Shown here piece after piece: positions 32,716 through 41,050 of a stretch of DNA of 64,000 nt (positions within the stretch are counted from its first letter, which is position 1; the number at the start of each line of letters is the position of its first letter). The stretch is taken from the NCBI GenBank assembly GCA_964410645.1, contig CAYPHV010000002.1, forward strand, positions 8,924-72,923, given 5' to 3'. The translations under genes and the position numbers were made by a program. The notes below the pieces were generated by a model. That model searched no databases, was not told the origin of the DNA, and saw only the letters and a program-made list of their open reading frames with translations. The DNA comes from JALTBU01 sp964410645 (GTDB lineage: Bacteria; Campylobacterota; Campylobacteria; Campylobacterales; Nautiliaceae).

Positions 32716-33237
32716 ATGGCTAATAAATTTATTTTTGCCGATCCTAAAAAATGTATAGGTTGTTTAAAATGTGAGCTTGCATGTGCTGCTAAACATATGG
32801 GTATTCCCTTTGAAAAAGCTTATGATTTGGCATTAAACGGGGAAGTTGAATTGATACACAGAAACACTGTTATTAAAATGAACGGAATTTCCGCACCAAT
32901 GCAATGTATGCAGTGTGAAGACGCTCCGTGTGTTGAAGCGTGTCCTATTGATATTATAAGATATGAAAACGGTTATGTAAAAATTTATGAAGATGACTGT
33001 ATTGGTTGTAGAAGCTGTGCAATGGTCTGTCCTTTTGGGGCTATAACAATGGCAAAAAGAGAAGAAAACAATCAAAATATAACAAATCTTGTTGCTGTAA
33101 AATGTGATTTATGCGGCGGAGTTGAAGGAAAGCAGGCTTGTGTAAATATATGCCCTACTGATGCAATAGAGCTTATTGACTATGACGAATATAAAAAAAG
33201 AAAACAAACAGAGGCTTTTAAGAATATAAATGCATGA
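32716..33237 (+). CDS. CooF-like four-cluster ferredoxin
   Basis: A 173-residue dicluster/tetracluster ferredoxin with four cysteine groups: CIGCLKCELAC (~14-24), CMQCEDAPCVEAC (~63-75), CIGCRSCAMVC (~94-104) and CDLCGG...ACVNIC (~130-146). This is the HydN/CooF arrangement. In R. rubrum, cooF follows cooH and passes electrons from CO dehydrogenase. Here no CODH follows, so the partner is unknown. AAAAAGGAGAGTTA precedes the ATG. The gene overlaps hypA by eight bases. Confidence 0.82.
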   Translation: MANKFIFADPKKCIGCLKCELACAAKHMGIPFEKAYDLALNGEVELIHRNTVIKMNGISAPMQCMQCEDAPCVEACPIDIIRYENGYVKIYEDDCIGCRSCAMVCPFGAITMAKREENNQNITNLVAVKCDLCGGVEGKQACVNICPTDAIELIDYDEYKKRKQTEAFKNINA

Positions 33238-33565
33238 ATTAAGCATAATTCAGTCAATGATGAAATTAGTCGAGGAATATGCAAAAAACAAAGAAGTTAA
33301 TAAGGTGGTTGTAAAAATAGGAAAGATGAGCGGAATCGAGCCGTATTTTTTAAAAGAAAGTTTTGATTTTTTTAAGGAAAACACTGTTTGTAAAAATGCT
33401 GAATTGGAAATAATAGAATGCGTAGTAAAAGTGAAATGTTTAGAATGCGGCGAAATCAGTGAAATAAAAGACTTTAATTTTAAATGTCCCAAATGTGGGA
33501 GTATAAAAACAGAAATTGTCTCCGGTGAAGAGATGCATATAGAATATATTGAAGTAAAGGAGTAG
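33230..33565 (+). CDS. hypA: hydrogenase nickel-incorporation protein HypA
   Basis: A 111-residue nickel metallochaperone. The N-terminal Met-His-Glu (MHELSIIQSMM) provides the Ni ligand His2. The zinc site is CLECGE and CPKCGS (~65-93). It delivers Ni to the [NiFe] large subunit with HypB. Placement directly after the CooH/CooF genes suggests a copy dedicated to this hydrogenase; other hyp genes are not in the window. No separate ribosome site is visible, and translation is coupled to the ferredoxin gene. Confidence 0.94.
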   Translation: MHELSIIQSMMKLVEEYAKNKEVNKVVVKIGKMSGIEPYFLKESFDFFKENTVCKNAELEIIECVVKVKCLECGEISEIKDFNFKCPKCGSIKTEIVSGEEMHIEYIEVKE

Positions 33566-33568
33566 TGC

Positions 33569-34984
33569 ATGAAAAAAAAATATAGAGAAATTCCGAAACA
33601 AACACAGAGAAAAAGGGCTGCAGATGAGAGGGTAAAAGATTTTTATCCTGTATATATAGAATTTAGTGATGAAGAAGCAAAAGCCCAGGCATCCAGATGT
33701 ATTACATGCCCGATAGATATTATGAGGGGATTAGACAGCGAGTTTCATTTTTGTAGAACAGGATGTCCTTTGAATAATTATATTCCCCAGTGGATAAAAG
33801 CAGTTAAAAAAGGTAATATTAAAAAAGCGTTTGAATTAAGTAATAAAACGTCCCCTTTTCCTGAAATTTTGGGAAGGATATGTCCGCAGGACCATTTATG
33901 TCAAGGAAGTTGTACTCTTGCCAAAACAGAGCACGGAAGTGTTGCAATAGGTGCAATTGAAGTATATTTGAATGAAAAAGCTTTTGAAGAAGGACTTAAA
34001 CCTTATTACGGGGAAAACAAGAGAAAAAAGAAAAATGTTGCGGTTATCGGCAGCGGACCGGCCGGAATGAGCTGTGCCACGTTTCTTTTAAGAGGCGGAG
34101 TAAATGTGGAAATGTTTGAAAAGGCGGATAGACCCGGGGGACTTTTGACATACGGTATTCCTAATTTTAAGCTGCATAAAGATGTAGTTTTTAGAAGATT
34201 TGAATGGATGAAAAAAGCCGGTCTTAAACTTCATTTGAATTTTGCTGTTGACACAGCTGAAAAAATGGAAAAAATATTAAATAAATTTGACGCCGTTTAT
34301 ATAGCCGTGGGAGCTCCAAGCGGAAGAAGCGCAAGAATGAAAAATGAAAATGCGGACGGTGTTTATCATGTAATGGATGTATTAACCAATGCTCAGAAAA
34401 TAGTTTTCGGAGATTATGACACTTGTGTTCTTAAAGATAAAAAAGTTGTTGTTATAGGAGGCGGAGACAGTGCTATGGATGCTGTTAGAACCGGTGTAAG
34501 AGTTGGTGCAAAAAAAGTTATATGTGCATATAGAAGAGATGAAAAAAATATGCCCGGCAGTAAAAAAGAAGTAATTAATGCAAAAGAGGAAGGCGTTGAA
34601 TTTATGTTTTATACATCTCCAAAAGAAGTAAAAATAGATGAAAACAATAAAGTTACGGGATTAGTATGTCAAAAAACTGAACTTGGTGAGCCTGATAACA
34701 GTGGAAGAAGAAAAGTCAAGATTATAGAAGATACTGATTTTGAAATTTCTTGTGATATAATTATATTAGCATTAGGTTTTGATAATGTAAAGTTTGACTG
34801 GTATGACAGTGCGGAAATAAAAACTGATAAATGGGGCTGTCCTGTTGTAAATAAGGATTATCAAACAAGTAATAAAAAAATCTTTGCAGGAGGTGATGCG
34901 GTTAGAGGAGCCGATTTAGCCGTTACTGCCGCAAGGGACGGAAGAGACGCCGCGGAAAAAATAATAGAATTTTTAGGAGTATAA
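33569..34984 (+). CDS. GltD/NfnB-like Fe-S flavoprotein oxidoreductase
   Basis: A 471-residue protein of the glutamate synthase small-subunit family. The N-terminal domain has cluster cysteines in CITCP, CRTGCPL and CPQDHLCQGSC (~45-115). Two dinucleotide folds follow: VAVIGSGPAGMSCATFLL (FAD) and VVVIGGGDSAMDAVRTGVRVG (NAD(P)H). Its length is that of GltD. No GltB partner is here, and it sits between hypA and fumarate reductase. It may therefore pass electrons between NAD(P)H and ferredoxin, like NfnB, rather than make glutamate. That role is inference. TAAAGGAGTAGTGC precedes the ATG. Confidence 0.8.
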   Translation: MKKKYREIPKQTQRKRAADERVKDFYPVYIEFSDEEAKAQASRCITCPIDIMRGLDSEFHFCRTGCPLNNYIPQWIKAVKKGNIKKAFELSNKTSPFPEILGRICPQDHLCQGSCTLAKTEHGSVAIGAIEVYLNEKAFEEGLKPYYGENKRKKKNVAVIGSGPAGMSCATFLLRGGVNVEMFEKADRPGGLLTYGIPNFKLHKDVVFRRFEWMKKAGLKLHLNFAVDTAEKMEKILNKFDAVYIAVGAPSGRSARMKNENADGVYHVMDVLTNAQKIVFGDYDTCVLKDKKVVVIGGGDSAMDAVRTGVRVGAKKVICAYRRDEKNMPGSKKEVINAKEEGVEFMFYTSPKEVKIDENNKVTGLVCQKTELGEPDNSGRRKVKIIEDTDFEISCDIIILALGFDNVKFDWYDSAEIKTDKWGCPVVNKDYQTSNKKIFAGGDAVRGADLAVTAARDGRDAAEKIIEFLGV

Positions 34985-34986
34985 AT

Positions 34987-36693
34987 ATGATACCAATTTA
35001 TGTAAGTGATGTTGTAATTGTAGGAGCCGGACTTGCAGGACTTGCTGCGGCAAGAGAATTGGCCAAAGCGGGTAAAAAAGTAACAGTTCTTACAAAACTT
35101 CATCCTCTTCGTTCTCATTCCGGTGCTGCTCAGGGAGGTATTAACGCTGCTTTAAGCGAAGATGACGATGTAGAATTTCATATGTTTGATACGATTAAAG
35201 GAAGCGATTATTTAGCTGATCAAAATGCGGTTGAACTTATGTGTTCACATGCGCCAGAAACAATCAGATGGATTGAGAGAATGGGGGCGGTATTCAGCAG
35301 AAAAGAAGATGGAAAAATTGCCCAAAGACCTTTTGGGGGACAGAGCAGGCCAAGAGCCTGTTTTGCAAAAGACAGAACCGGTCTTACTCTTCTTCAAACA
35401 ATATACGAACAGTGCGTTAGAGAAAACGTTTTAATACTTGATGAATGGTATGTAGGTGATGTTTTATATGATGGAAATAAAGCTTACGGCGTTGTTGCAT
35501 ATGATATAAAAAATTTATCTCCCGCTATATTTAATGCAAAAGCTGTAATGTTTGCAACAGGAGGATATGCAAGGGCATATAAAATTAATTCCAATGCTCA
35601 CGCAAATACGGGGGACGGTCTTTCAATATTTGCCAGACGTTCTCTTCCTTTGGAAGATATGGAATTTGTTCAGTTTCATCCGACAGGACTTGCAGGAAGA
35701 GGTATTTTAATAAGTGAAGCCGCAAGAGGTGAAGGCGGAAAATTAATTAACGGTTTGGGCGAAAGATTTATGGAAAAATATGCTCCTGAAAAAATGGAAC
35801 TAGCCCCAAGAGATGTGGTAAGCCGTGCCATTATGAAAGAGATAATTGAAGGCAGAGGTGCAAAAGAAGATCCTTTTGCCGTTTATCTTGATTTGACACA
35901 TTTGGGAGAAAAGAAAATAAATGAAAGATTGCCGGAACTGAGAGATTTGGCGTTAACGTTTTCAGGAAGAGATATGGCAAAAGAGCCGATTTTAATAGCT
36001 GCAACAGCGCATTATTCAATGGGGGGAATTCCTGTTGATCAAGACGGACATGTCAAAAAATCAATAAATGAAACAGCCGAAGGTTTATATGCCGCAGGAG
36101 AATGTGCCTGTGTCAGTATTCACGGGGCAAACAGACTTGGAGCCAATTCACTTCTTGAAGCACTGTTTTTCGGAAGATGGACGGGAAATTCTATTATCAA
36201 AGAGTTAGATAATCTGACTTTAAAAGAAGCCAAAGTAAGCGACGGGGATCATATGCTTGATGAAATTAATTTTGTTTTAAATAATAAAGGAAATGAAAGA
36301 ACATCCGTATTAAGAGAAGAACTTCAGGAAACTATGAGCACAAAAGTAGGAGTTTTTAGAGAAGAAAAAAGTATGCTTGAAGCTAAAAATAAATTGCTGG
36401 AATTAAGAAAAAGATATAAAAATATAAAAATTGACGATAAATCAAAAATATATAATACCGATTTACAAGAAGCAGTAGAACTAGGGCATATGCTTGATTA
36501 TGCACTGTTTATTGTTATTGGGGCAATTAGCAGAAAAGAAAGCAGAGGGGCACATTTTAGGGAAGATTATCCTAAAAGGGACGATGAAAAATATTTAAAA
36601 CATACATTTGGATATTTGAATAAAAATAATATAGATATTGAATATTCGGATGTAAAAATAACTAAATTTGAACCTCAAGAAAGAAAATATTAA
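34987..36693 (+). CDS. frdA: fumarate reductase/succinate dehydrogenase flavoprotein subunit
   Basis: A 568-residue FAD subunit. The nucleotide fold VVIVGAGLAGLAAAREL starts near residue 9, and His44 in RSHSGAAQGG is the covalent FAD site. Active-site elements include QFHPTGLAGRGILISEAARGEGG, HYSMGGIPVD and GANRLGANSLLEALFFGR. There is no Tat signal, so the enzyme is cytoplasmic, unlike periplasmic MfrA of Wolinella. With the adjacent Fe-S and CCG subunits it fits the SdhABE/thiol:fumarate reductase type, suitable for the reductive TCA cycle. TAGGAGTATAAAT precedes the ATG. Confidence 0.92.
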   Translation: MIPIYVSDVVIVGAGLAGLAAARELAKAGKKVTVLTKLHPLRSHSGAAQGGINAALSEDDDVEFHMFDTIKGSDYLADQNAVELMCSHAPETIRWIERMGAVFSRKEDGKIAQRPFGGQSRPRACFAKDRTGLTLLQTIYEQCVRENVLILDEWYVGDVLYDGNKAYGVVAYDIKNLSPAIFNAKAVMFATGGYARAYKINSNAHANTGDGLSIFARRSLPLEDMEFVQFHPTGLAGRGILISEAARGEGGKLINGLGERFMEKYAPEKMELAPRDVVSRAIMKEIIEGRGAKEDPFAVYLDLTHLGEKKINERLPELRDLALTFSGRDMAKEPILIAATAHYSMGGIPVDQDGHVKKSINETAEGLYAAGECACVSIHGANRLGANSLLEALFFGRWTGNSIIKELDNLTLKEAKVSDGDHMLDEINFVLNNKGNERTSVLREELQETMSTKVGVFREEKSMLEAKNKLLELRKRYKNIKIDDKSKIYNTDLQEAVELGHMLDYALFIVIGAISRKESRGAHFREDYPKRDDEKYLKHTFGYLNKNNIDIEYSDVKITKFEPQERKY

Positions 36694-36723
36694 TTGACAA
36701 AATTAAGAGTTAAAGGTTAAACA

Positions 36724-37692
36724 ATGAAAGTTAATTTAAAAGTATATAGATATAATCCAGAAAAAGAAAATAAACCTCATTTTGATAAATATGAACTTAA
36801 TATGAAAGAAGATGCAGTACTTCTTGACGCTTTAAATGAGATAAAATGGAAATTTGACGGAAGTCTTAGTTATAGAAGAAGCTGTAGACACGGGATTTGT
36901 GGTAGCTGTGCTGTTAAATTAAATGGTAAAAATGTTTTGGCCTGTAAAACTTCTCTCAAAGAAACCATGGAAAAATTCGGAAAAGAATTAACAGTAGAAC
37001 CTTTAACAAAAAATAAAGAACAGATTATTAAAGATTTGGTAATTGATAAAAAAGATTTTTGGGACAGTAATAAACAAATAAAGCCTTATCTTATTGCGGA
37101 TATTGATGAACATCCGAGCAAAGAAAATCTGGTAAAACCGGAACTTGTAAAAATGCTTGAAGATGCTGATTATTGTATTTCCTGCGGATGTTGTTATTAT
37201 GCATGCGCAAGCAGAAGCGTCAACAAAGATTTTTTGGGTCCTCAGGCTCTTGCAAAAGCATATAGATTTACTGCGGATATAAGAGATAATGCTAAAGAAG
37301 AAAGACTTGAATTTGTTAATAAACTGGGAATTGGAATATGGGATTGTGTAAAATGCCAGGCCTGTATAGAAGTGTGTCCTAAAGGCGTTGATCCTTTTAC
37401 GAAAATTACTCATTTGCACAATCAGGTATTTGAGGAAGGAATAGCCAAAAAAAATGTTGCAACAAAACATGCTGAAGGTTTTGCCCGTTCTATTAAAAAG
37501 CATGGTGTATTGGATGAAGGAATGCTTGTTTTATACTCTGAAGGTGCGAATGTGGTAAGACATTTACCTGAAGCGTTGTCAATGTTCAAAAAAGGGAAAA
37601 TAACTCTGCCTTGGAATATGCCAAAATCTGAACAGTTGGAAGAGATTCAAAAATTAGTGGAAATTTCTCAAAGACACGAATTAAAGGATTAA
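36724..37692 (+). CDS. frdB: fumarate reductase/succinate dehydrogenase iron-sulfur subunit
   Basis: A 322-residue Fe-S subunit. The [2Fe-2S] plant-type ferredoxin domain has CRHGICGSCAVKLNGKNVLAC (~57-77). Two further cluster motifs are CISCGCCYYAC (~156-166) and CVKCQACIEVCPKGVDP (~216-232). A ~80-residue C-terminal extension beyond the usual FrdB length resembles that of non-classical, SdhE-linked enzymes. It carries electrons between the flavin subunit and the CCG-domain protein that follows two bases later. Confidence 0.92.
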   Translation: MKVNLKVYRYNPEKENKPHFDKYELNMKEDAVLLDALNEIKWKFDGSLSYRRSCRHGICGSCAVKLNGKNVLACKTSLKETMEKFGKELTVEPLTKNKEQIIKDLVIDKKDFWDSNKQIKPYLIADIDEHPSKENLVKPELVKMLEDADYCISCGCCYYACASRSVNKDFLGPQALAKAYRFTADIRDNAKEERLEFVNKLGIGIWDCVKCQACIEVCPKGVDPFTKITHLHNQVFEEGIAKKNVATKHAEGFARSIKKHGVLDEGMLVLYSEGANVVRHLPEALSMFKKGKITLPWNMPKSEQLEEIQKLVEISQRHELKD

Positions 37693-37693
37693 A

Positions 37694-38560
37694 ATGAAAT
37701 ATGCATTATATACTGGATGTACTGCAAAAGAATCAACACCGGAATTGCTTACATCAACATTAGCGGTTGCCAGGGTTTTAGGAATTGAAATGGATGTTTT
37801 AAATGAGGCCAGTTGCTGCGGCGCCACTCACTTGCAGGATTTTGATGAATTTTTATCATTAGTGATTAATGCAAGAAATATTTGTTTGGCCGAAAAAAGA
37901 GGTCTTAAAATGGTGACTTTATGTAATACCTGTCAATTAATGCTTGAAAATGCAAAACAAAAATTGGACAGCAATGAAGAAATAAAAAACAGGGTAAATG
38001 AAAAATTAGCCGAGATCGGTTATAAGTATATGGGAACAAGTAAAATACAGCATTTTTTATATGCTCTTTTGGAAGATATAGGTCTTGAAGAAATTTCTAA
38101 ACATGTTAAAAAACCTTTAAATTTAAAGGTTGCCCCTTTTTACGGATGTCATATTATCAGACCTTCAAAAACGCATGACGGGGCAAATTTAAATGAAAAT
38201 CCGTATAAACCGGATTCTATTGAAAATTTGATTAAAGTTTTAATGGGAACTCCGATAGATTATGCATCAAAAACAAAATGCTGCGGATTTCATGTGGATT
38301 TACAAAATACTCCTGCTAGTGAAAAACTGACTGCGAATATCCTTATTGATGCATATAATAATGGAGCAGAAGCAATTGTAACGCCGTGTCCGCTTTGCCA
38401 GTTAAATTTGGATGTAAAGCAAAGGGCTGCCGCTAAAAAAGTAAATAAAGATATACATATACCTGTTTTGCATTTGCCTCAGTTAATAGGGCTTGCTTTT
38501 GGACTTAGTAAAGAAGAACTGGGATTAAATTATAATATTGTAGGACTAAATAATATATAA
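37694..38560 (+). CDS. HdrB/SdhE-like CCG-domain subunit of fumarate reductase
   Basis: A 288-residue protein with two cysteine-rich CCG repeats: YTGCTAKES...EASCCGATH...CNTCQLM (~8-82) and PFYGCHI...KTKCCGFHVD...TPCPLCQLNLD (~150-236). These bind the non-cubane [4Fe-4S] cluster in HdrB and SdhE. In thiol:fumarate reductase of methanogens the same domain is fused to the Fe-S subunit. It replaces the membrane cytochrome b anchor, so the electron donor may be a thiol, ferredoxin or membrane quinol. ATTAAAGGATTAAA precedes the ATG. A hairpin follows the stop. Confidence 0.88.
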   Translation: MKYALYTGCTAKESTPELLTSTLAVARVLGIEMDVLNEASCCGATHLQDFDEFLSLVINARNICLAEKRGLKMVTLCNTCQLMLENAKQKLDSNEEIKNRVNEKLAEIGYKYMGTSKIQHFLYALLEDIGLEEISKHVKKPLNLKVAPFYGCHIIRPSKTHDGANLNENPYKPDSIENLIKVLMGTPIDYASKTKCCGFHVDLQNTPASEKLTANILIDAYNNGAEAIVTPCPLCQLNLDVKQRAAAKKVNKDIHIPVLHLPQLIGLAFGLSKEELGLNYNIVGLNNI

Positions 38561-38561
38561 T

Positions 38562-38579
38562 TCAAGGAGAAATCCTTGA
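38562..38579. terminator. hairpin terminator between convergent units
   Basis: A 7-bp perfect stem TCAAGGA/TCCTTGA closed by a GAAA tetraloop (38569-38572), with AT-rich flanks but no pure T run. It sits one base after the HdrB-like stop codon and just before the 3' end of the convergent FAD oxidoreductase gene. It could stop transcription from both sides. Confidence 0.6.
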
Positions 38580-38585
38580 TTAAAA

Positions 38586-39596
38586 TTATAATTTATTTTT
38601 AATATCGCTAATAGCTAAATGGGCATGATTAAAAGCAAGTGCAATACTTCCTGCACTTGTTACAACGTCGCCGATTACATATAATCCTTTAATGTTTGAT
38701 TCCATTGTTTTTTCGTTATAAACAGGTTCGTTTTTTTTATTAAGTTTAATTCCGGAATTTTTTAGAAAATCAATGGGGCTTGTACCTCCCAGTCCGTAAA
38801 CTACTCTATCATATATTTCATTCGTTTTGTTTTTAAAATTTACCTTTACTCTGGGAGGTGTTGTTTTGTCATCAGGTACAGGCTCTACGCTTTCAATATC
38901 TGTTCCTAATTTCGAATGTATTTTTCCTTCTTGGATATATCTTTCAACCGCTTCTTTATTTGTGGGATTCATTCTGATTATTTTATCTCTTCTGTAATTT
39001 AGTGAAACATCGCAGCCGATATTCATATCAACAAGTCCATAAGCATATTCTCCGGCTGTATCTCCTCCTCCTACAATTAAGACTTTTTCTCCCGGATGTA
39101 CTTTATCAAGATTGAAATCCAGTCTTGGTCTGATAGCCCCTGGAAATTTATATACCGGTTTATTGGGTTTTCCCATTCTGCCGATTGAAATTATTACTCT
39201 TTTTGCCAAAATCGCACCCAGTTCGTGATCTGTGGCTACTGCGAAAATATCATCACATATTTTTCTGACAGCATAAACATGATGATCAAAATAAAATCTG
39301 TTATCTATTCTGAATTCTTTTATTTTTTTATCCATTTGCTTTAAATATTCTTCTTTTGAACATTCTTTAAATGTTACATTTCCTATAAATTGAAATTTTT
39401 TTCCCTGCCAGTCTTTATCGATTCTTTTTGCGGGTTTGTAAAATTTTCTTATCATATCGTTATGATTATTTGCTTTGTCTACAATTAAAAATTTGTCTAT
39501 ATCGGCAAGTTTGGCTTCAATTGCACTTGCCATTCCTCCGGGGCCGGCTCCTAAAATAACTAAATCATATAATTTATCACATGCTTTTTGAGACAT
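38586..39596 (-). CDS. FAD/NAD(P)-dependent oxidoreductase, TrxR/YpdA-like fold
   Basis: A 336-residue two-dinucleotide-binding flavoprotein: FAD motif LVILGAGPGGMASAIEAK (~12-29), NAD(P) motif VLIVGGGDTAGEYAYGL (~168-184), and the second FAD contact GLYVIGDVVTSAGSIALAFNHAHLAI at the C-terminus. It lacks the redox CxxC of thioredoxin reductase. It therefore resembles YpdA or ferredoxin-NADP reductase relatives that use FAD alone; the acceptor is unknown. Minus strand AGAAGGAGAAAATATG supports the start. It converges on the hydrogenase/fumarate reductase run. Confidence 0.82.
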   Translation of the reverse strand: MSQKACDKLYDLVILGAGPGGMASAIEAKLADIDKFLIVDKANNHNDMIRKFYKPAKRIDKDWQGKKFQFIGNVTFKECSKEEYLKQMDKKIKEFRIDNRFYFDHHVYAVRKICDDIFAVATDHELGAILAKRVIISIGRMGKPNKPVYKFPGAIRPRLDFNLDKVHPGEKVLIVGGGDTAGEYAYGLVDMNIGCDVSLNYRRDKIIRMNPTNKEAVERYIQEGKIHSKLGTDIESVEPVPDDKTTPPRVKVNFKNKTNEIYDRVVYGLGGTSPIDFLKNSGIKLNKKNEPVYNEKTMESNIKGLYVIGDVVTSAGSIALAFNHAHLAISDIKNKL

Positions 39597-39772
39597 ATTT
39601 TCTCCTTCTAATTCTTTATTAAATTATATTGAATATTTTTCTTTCAATATAACAAAAAAATTAAAAATAATAAATTAATATATTTTATGTGAAAAAATGT
39701 AACATTTAAAATTAAGCTTTTTTTGATTACTCTAATTTATTATGATAAAATATAAATAAAAAAAGGTTTGTA

Positions 39773-41008
39773 ATGATTAAAGTGTTACAAAAAGTAAAAG
39801 AAGCAAGTAAAACAATTGCAAATATCAATGGCAAAATAAAAAGAGATATTTTAAATAAAATGGCCGGTGAATTAGAAAAACATAATGATAAAATAATTAA
39901 AGCCAATAGAAAAGATATGGAGTACGCAAAAGCAAATAATTTAAATGATGCACTGCTTGACAGACTGTTTTTAGACGAGAAAAGAATAAAATCCATGGCT
40001 GATGCTTTAAGAAATATTGCAAAATTAAAAGACCCGGTAGGCAGAATTACAGAAGGCTGGAAAATTGACAATGGTCTTGAAATTCAAAAAGTTAAAATTC
40101 CCATTGGTGTGATTGGAATAATTTACGAATCGCGTCCCAATGTAACAAGCGATGCCGCGGCGCTTTGTTTTATGAGCGGAAACGCCTGTATTTTAAAAGG
40201 CGGAAAAGAGGCTTTTAATTCCAATAGTATAATTATTGATATATTAAGATATGTTTTAGAAAAAAATAATTTGCCGATTGATTCAATCGCCCTTTTGCCG
40301 GATTACAGCAGAGCCGGGGTTAGGTGGATTATTCAACAAGAAAAATATGTCGATTTAATAATTCCAAGAGGAGGCGAAAAATTAATAAAATTTGTAAGCG
40401 AAAATTCCAAGGTTCCTGTTATTAAACATGACAAAGGACTGTGTCATATATATGTTCATAAAGATGCCGATTTACAAAAAGCGGTAAAAATAGCGCTTAA
40501 CGCCAAAGTTCAAAGACCCGGGGTCTGTAATGCAATGGAAACACTTTTGGTGGATAAAGATATTGCGGGTAAATTTTTACCTTTAGTTAAAGAATCAATG
40601 GAAAATGAAGGAGTTGAACTCAGGGGCTGTGAGATTACACTTAAATATATAGATATAAATAAAGCAAGTGATAAAGACTGGGGAACAGAATATCTTGATA
40701 AAATTTTGTCTATAAAAATTGTAGAAAATGTTGATGAAGCAATAAAGCACATAGAAACTTATGGAAGTGGGCACAGCGACGCAATAATTACAGAAAATTA
40801 CAGTGTTGCTGAAAAATTTTTAAATATTATTGACAGTGCATGTGTATATGTTAATGCTTCTACCAGATTTACAGATGGGGGAGTATTCGGACTGGGTGCG
40901 GAAGTGGGTATTTCAACCAATAAACTCCATGCACGCGGTCCTATGGGAATAGATGATTTAACGACATATAAATATAAAATATACGGAAACGGACAGATAA
41001 GGGAATAA
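39773..41008 (+). CDS. proA: glutamate-5-semialdehyde dehydrogenase
   Basis: A 411-residue gamma-glutamyl phosphate reductase, the second step of proline synthesis. The N-terminal VLQKVKEASKTIANINGKIK leads to NAD-binding sequence PIGVIGIIYESRPNVTSDAA. Catalytic Cys is in QRPGVCNAMETLLVDKD (~245-260), and ARGPMGIDDLTTYKYKIYGNG closes the protein. proC for the last step lies at 62.9 kb; proB is not seen. A -10-like GATAAAAT and AAAAAAAGG stand just upstream. Confidence 0.96.
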   Translation: MIKVLQKVKEASKTIANINGKIKRDILNKMAGELEKHNDKIIKANRKDMEYAKANNLNDALLDRLFLDEKRIKSMADALRNIAKLKDPVGRITEGWKIDNGLEIQKVKIPIGVIGIIYESRPNVTSDAAALCFMSGNACILKGGKEAFNSNSIIIDILRYVLEKNNLPIDSIALLPDYSRAGVRWIIQQEKYVDLIIPRGGEKLIKFVSENSKVPVIKHDKGLCHIYVHKDADLQKAVKIALNAKVQRPGVCNAMETLLVDKDIAGKFLPLVKESMENEGVELRGCEITLKYIDINKASDKDWGTEYLDKILSIKIVENVDEAIKHIETYGSGHSDAIITENYSVAEKFLNIIDSACVYVNASTRFTDGGVFGLGAEVGISTNKLHARGPMGIDDLTTYKYKIYGNGQIRE

Positions 41009-41050
41009 ACAGGGTTACATTTGACATAAAGTATAAAATAAAGGAAATTA

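Noticed and set aside
38586..39596. Thioredoxin reductase assignment for the FAD oxidoreductase
   Set aside because: The fold matches, but there is no CxxC redox motif between the nucleotide domains, so a disulfide-reducing TrxR is not supported.
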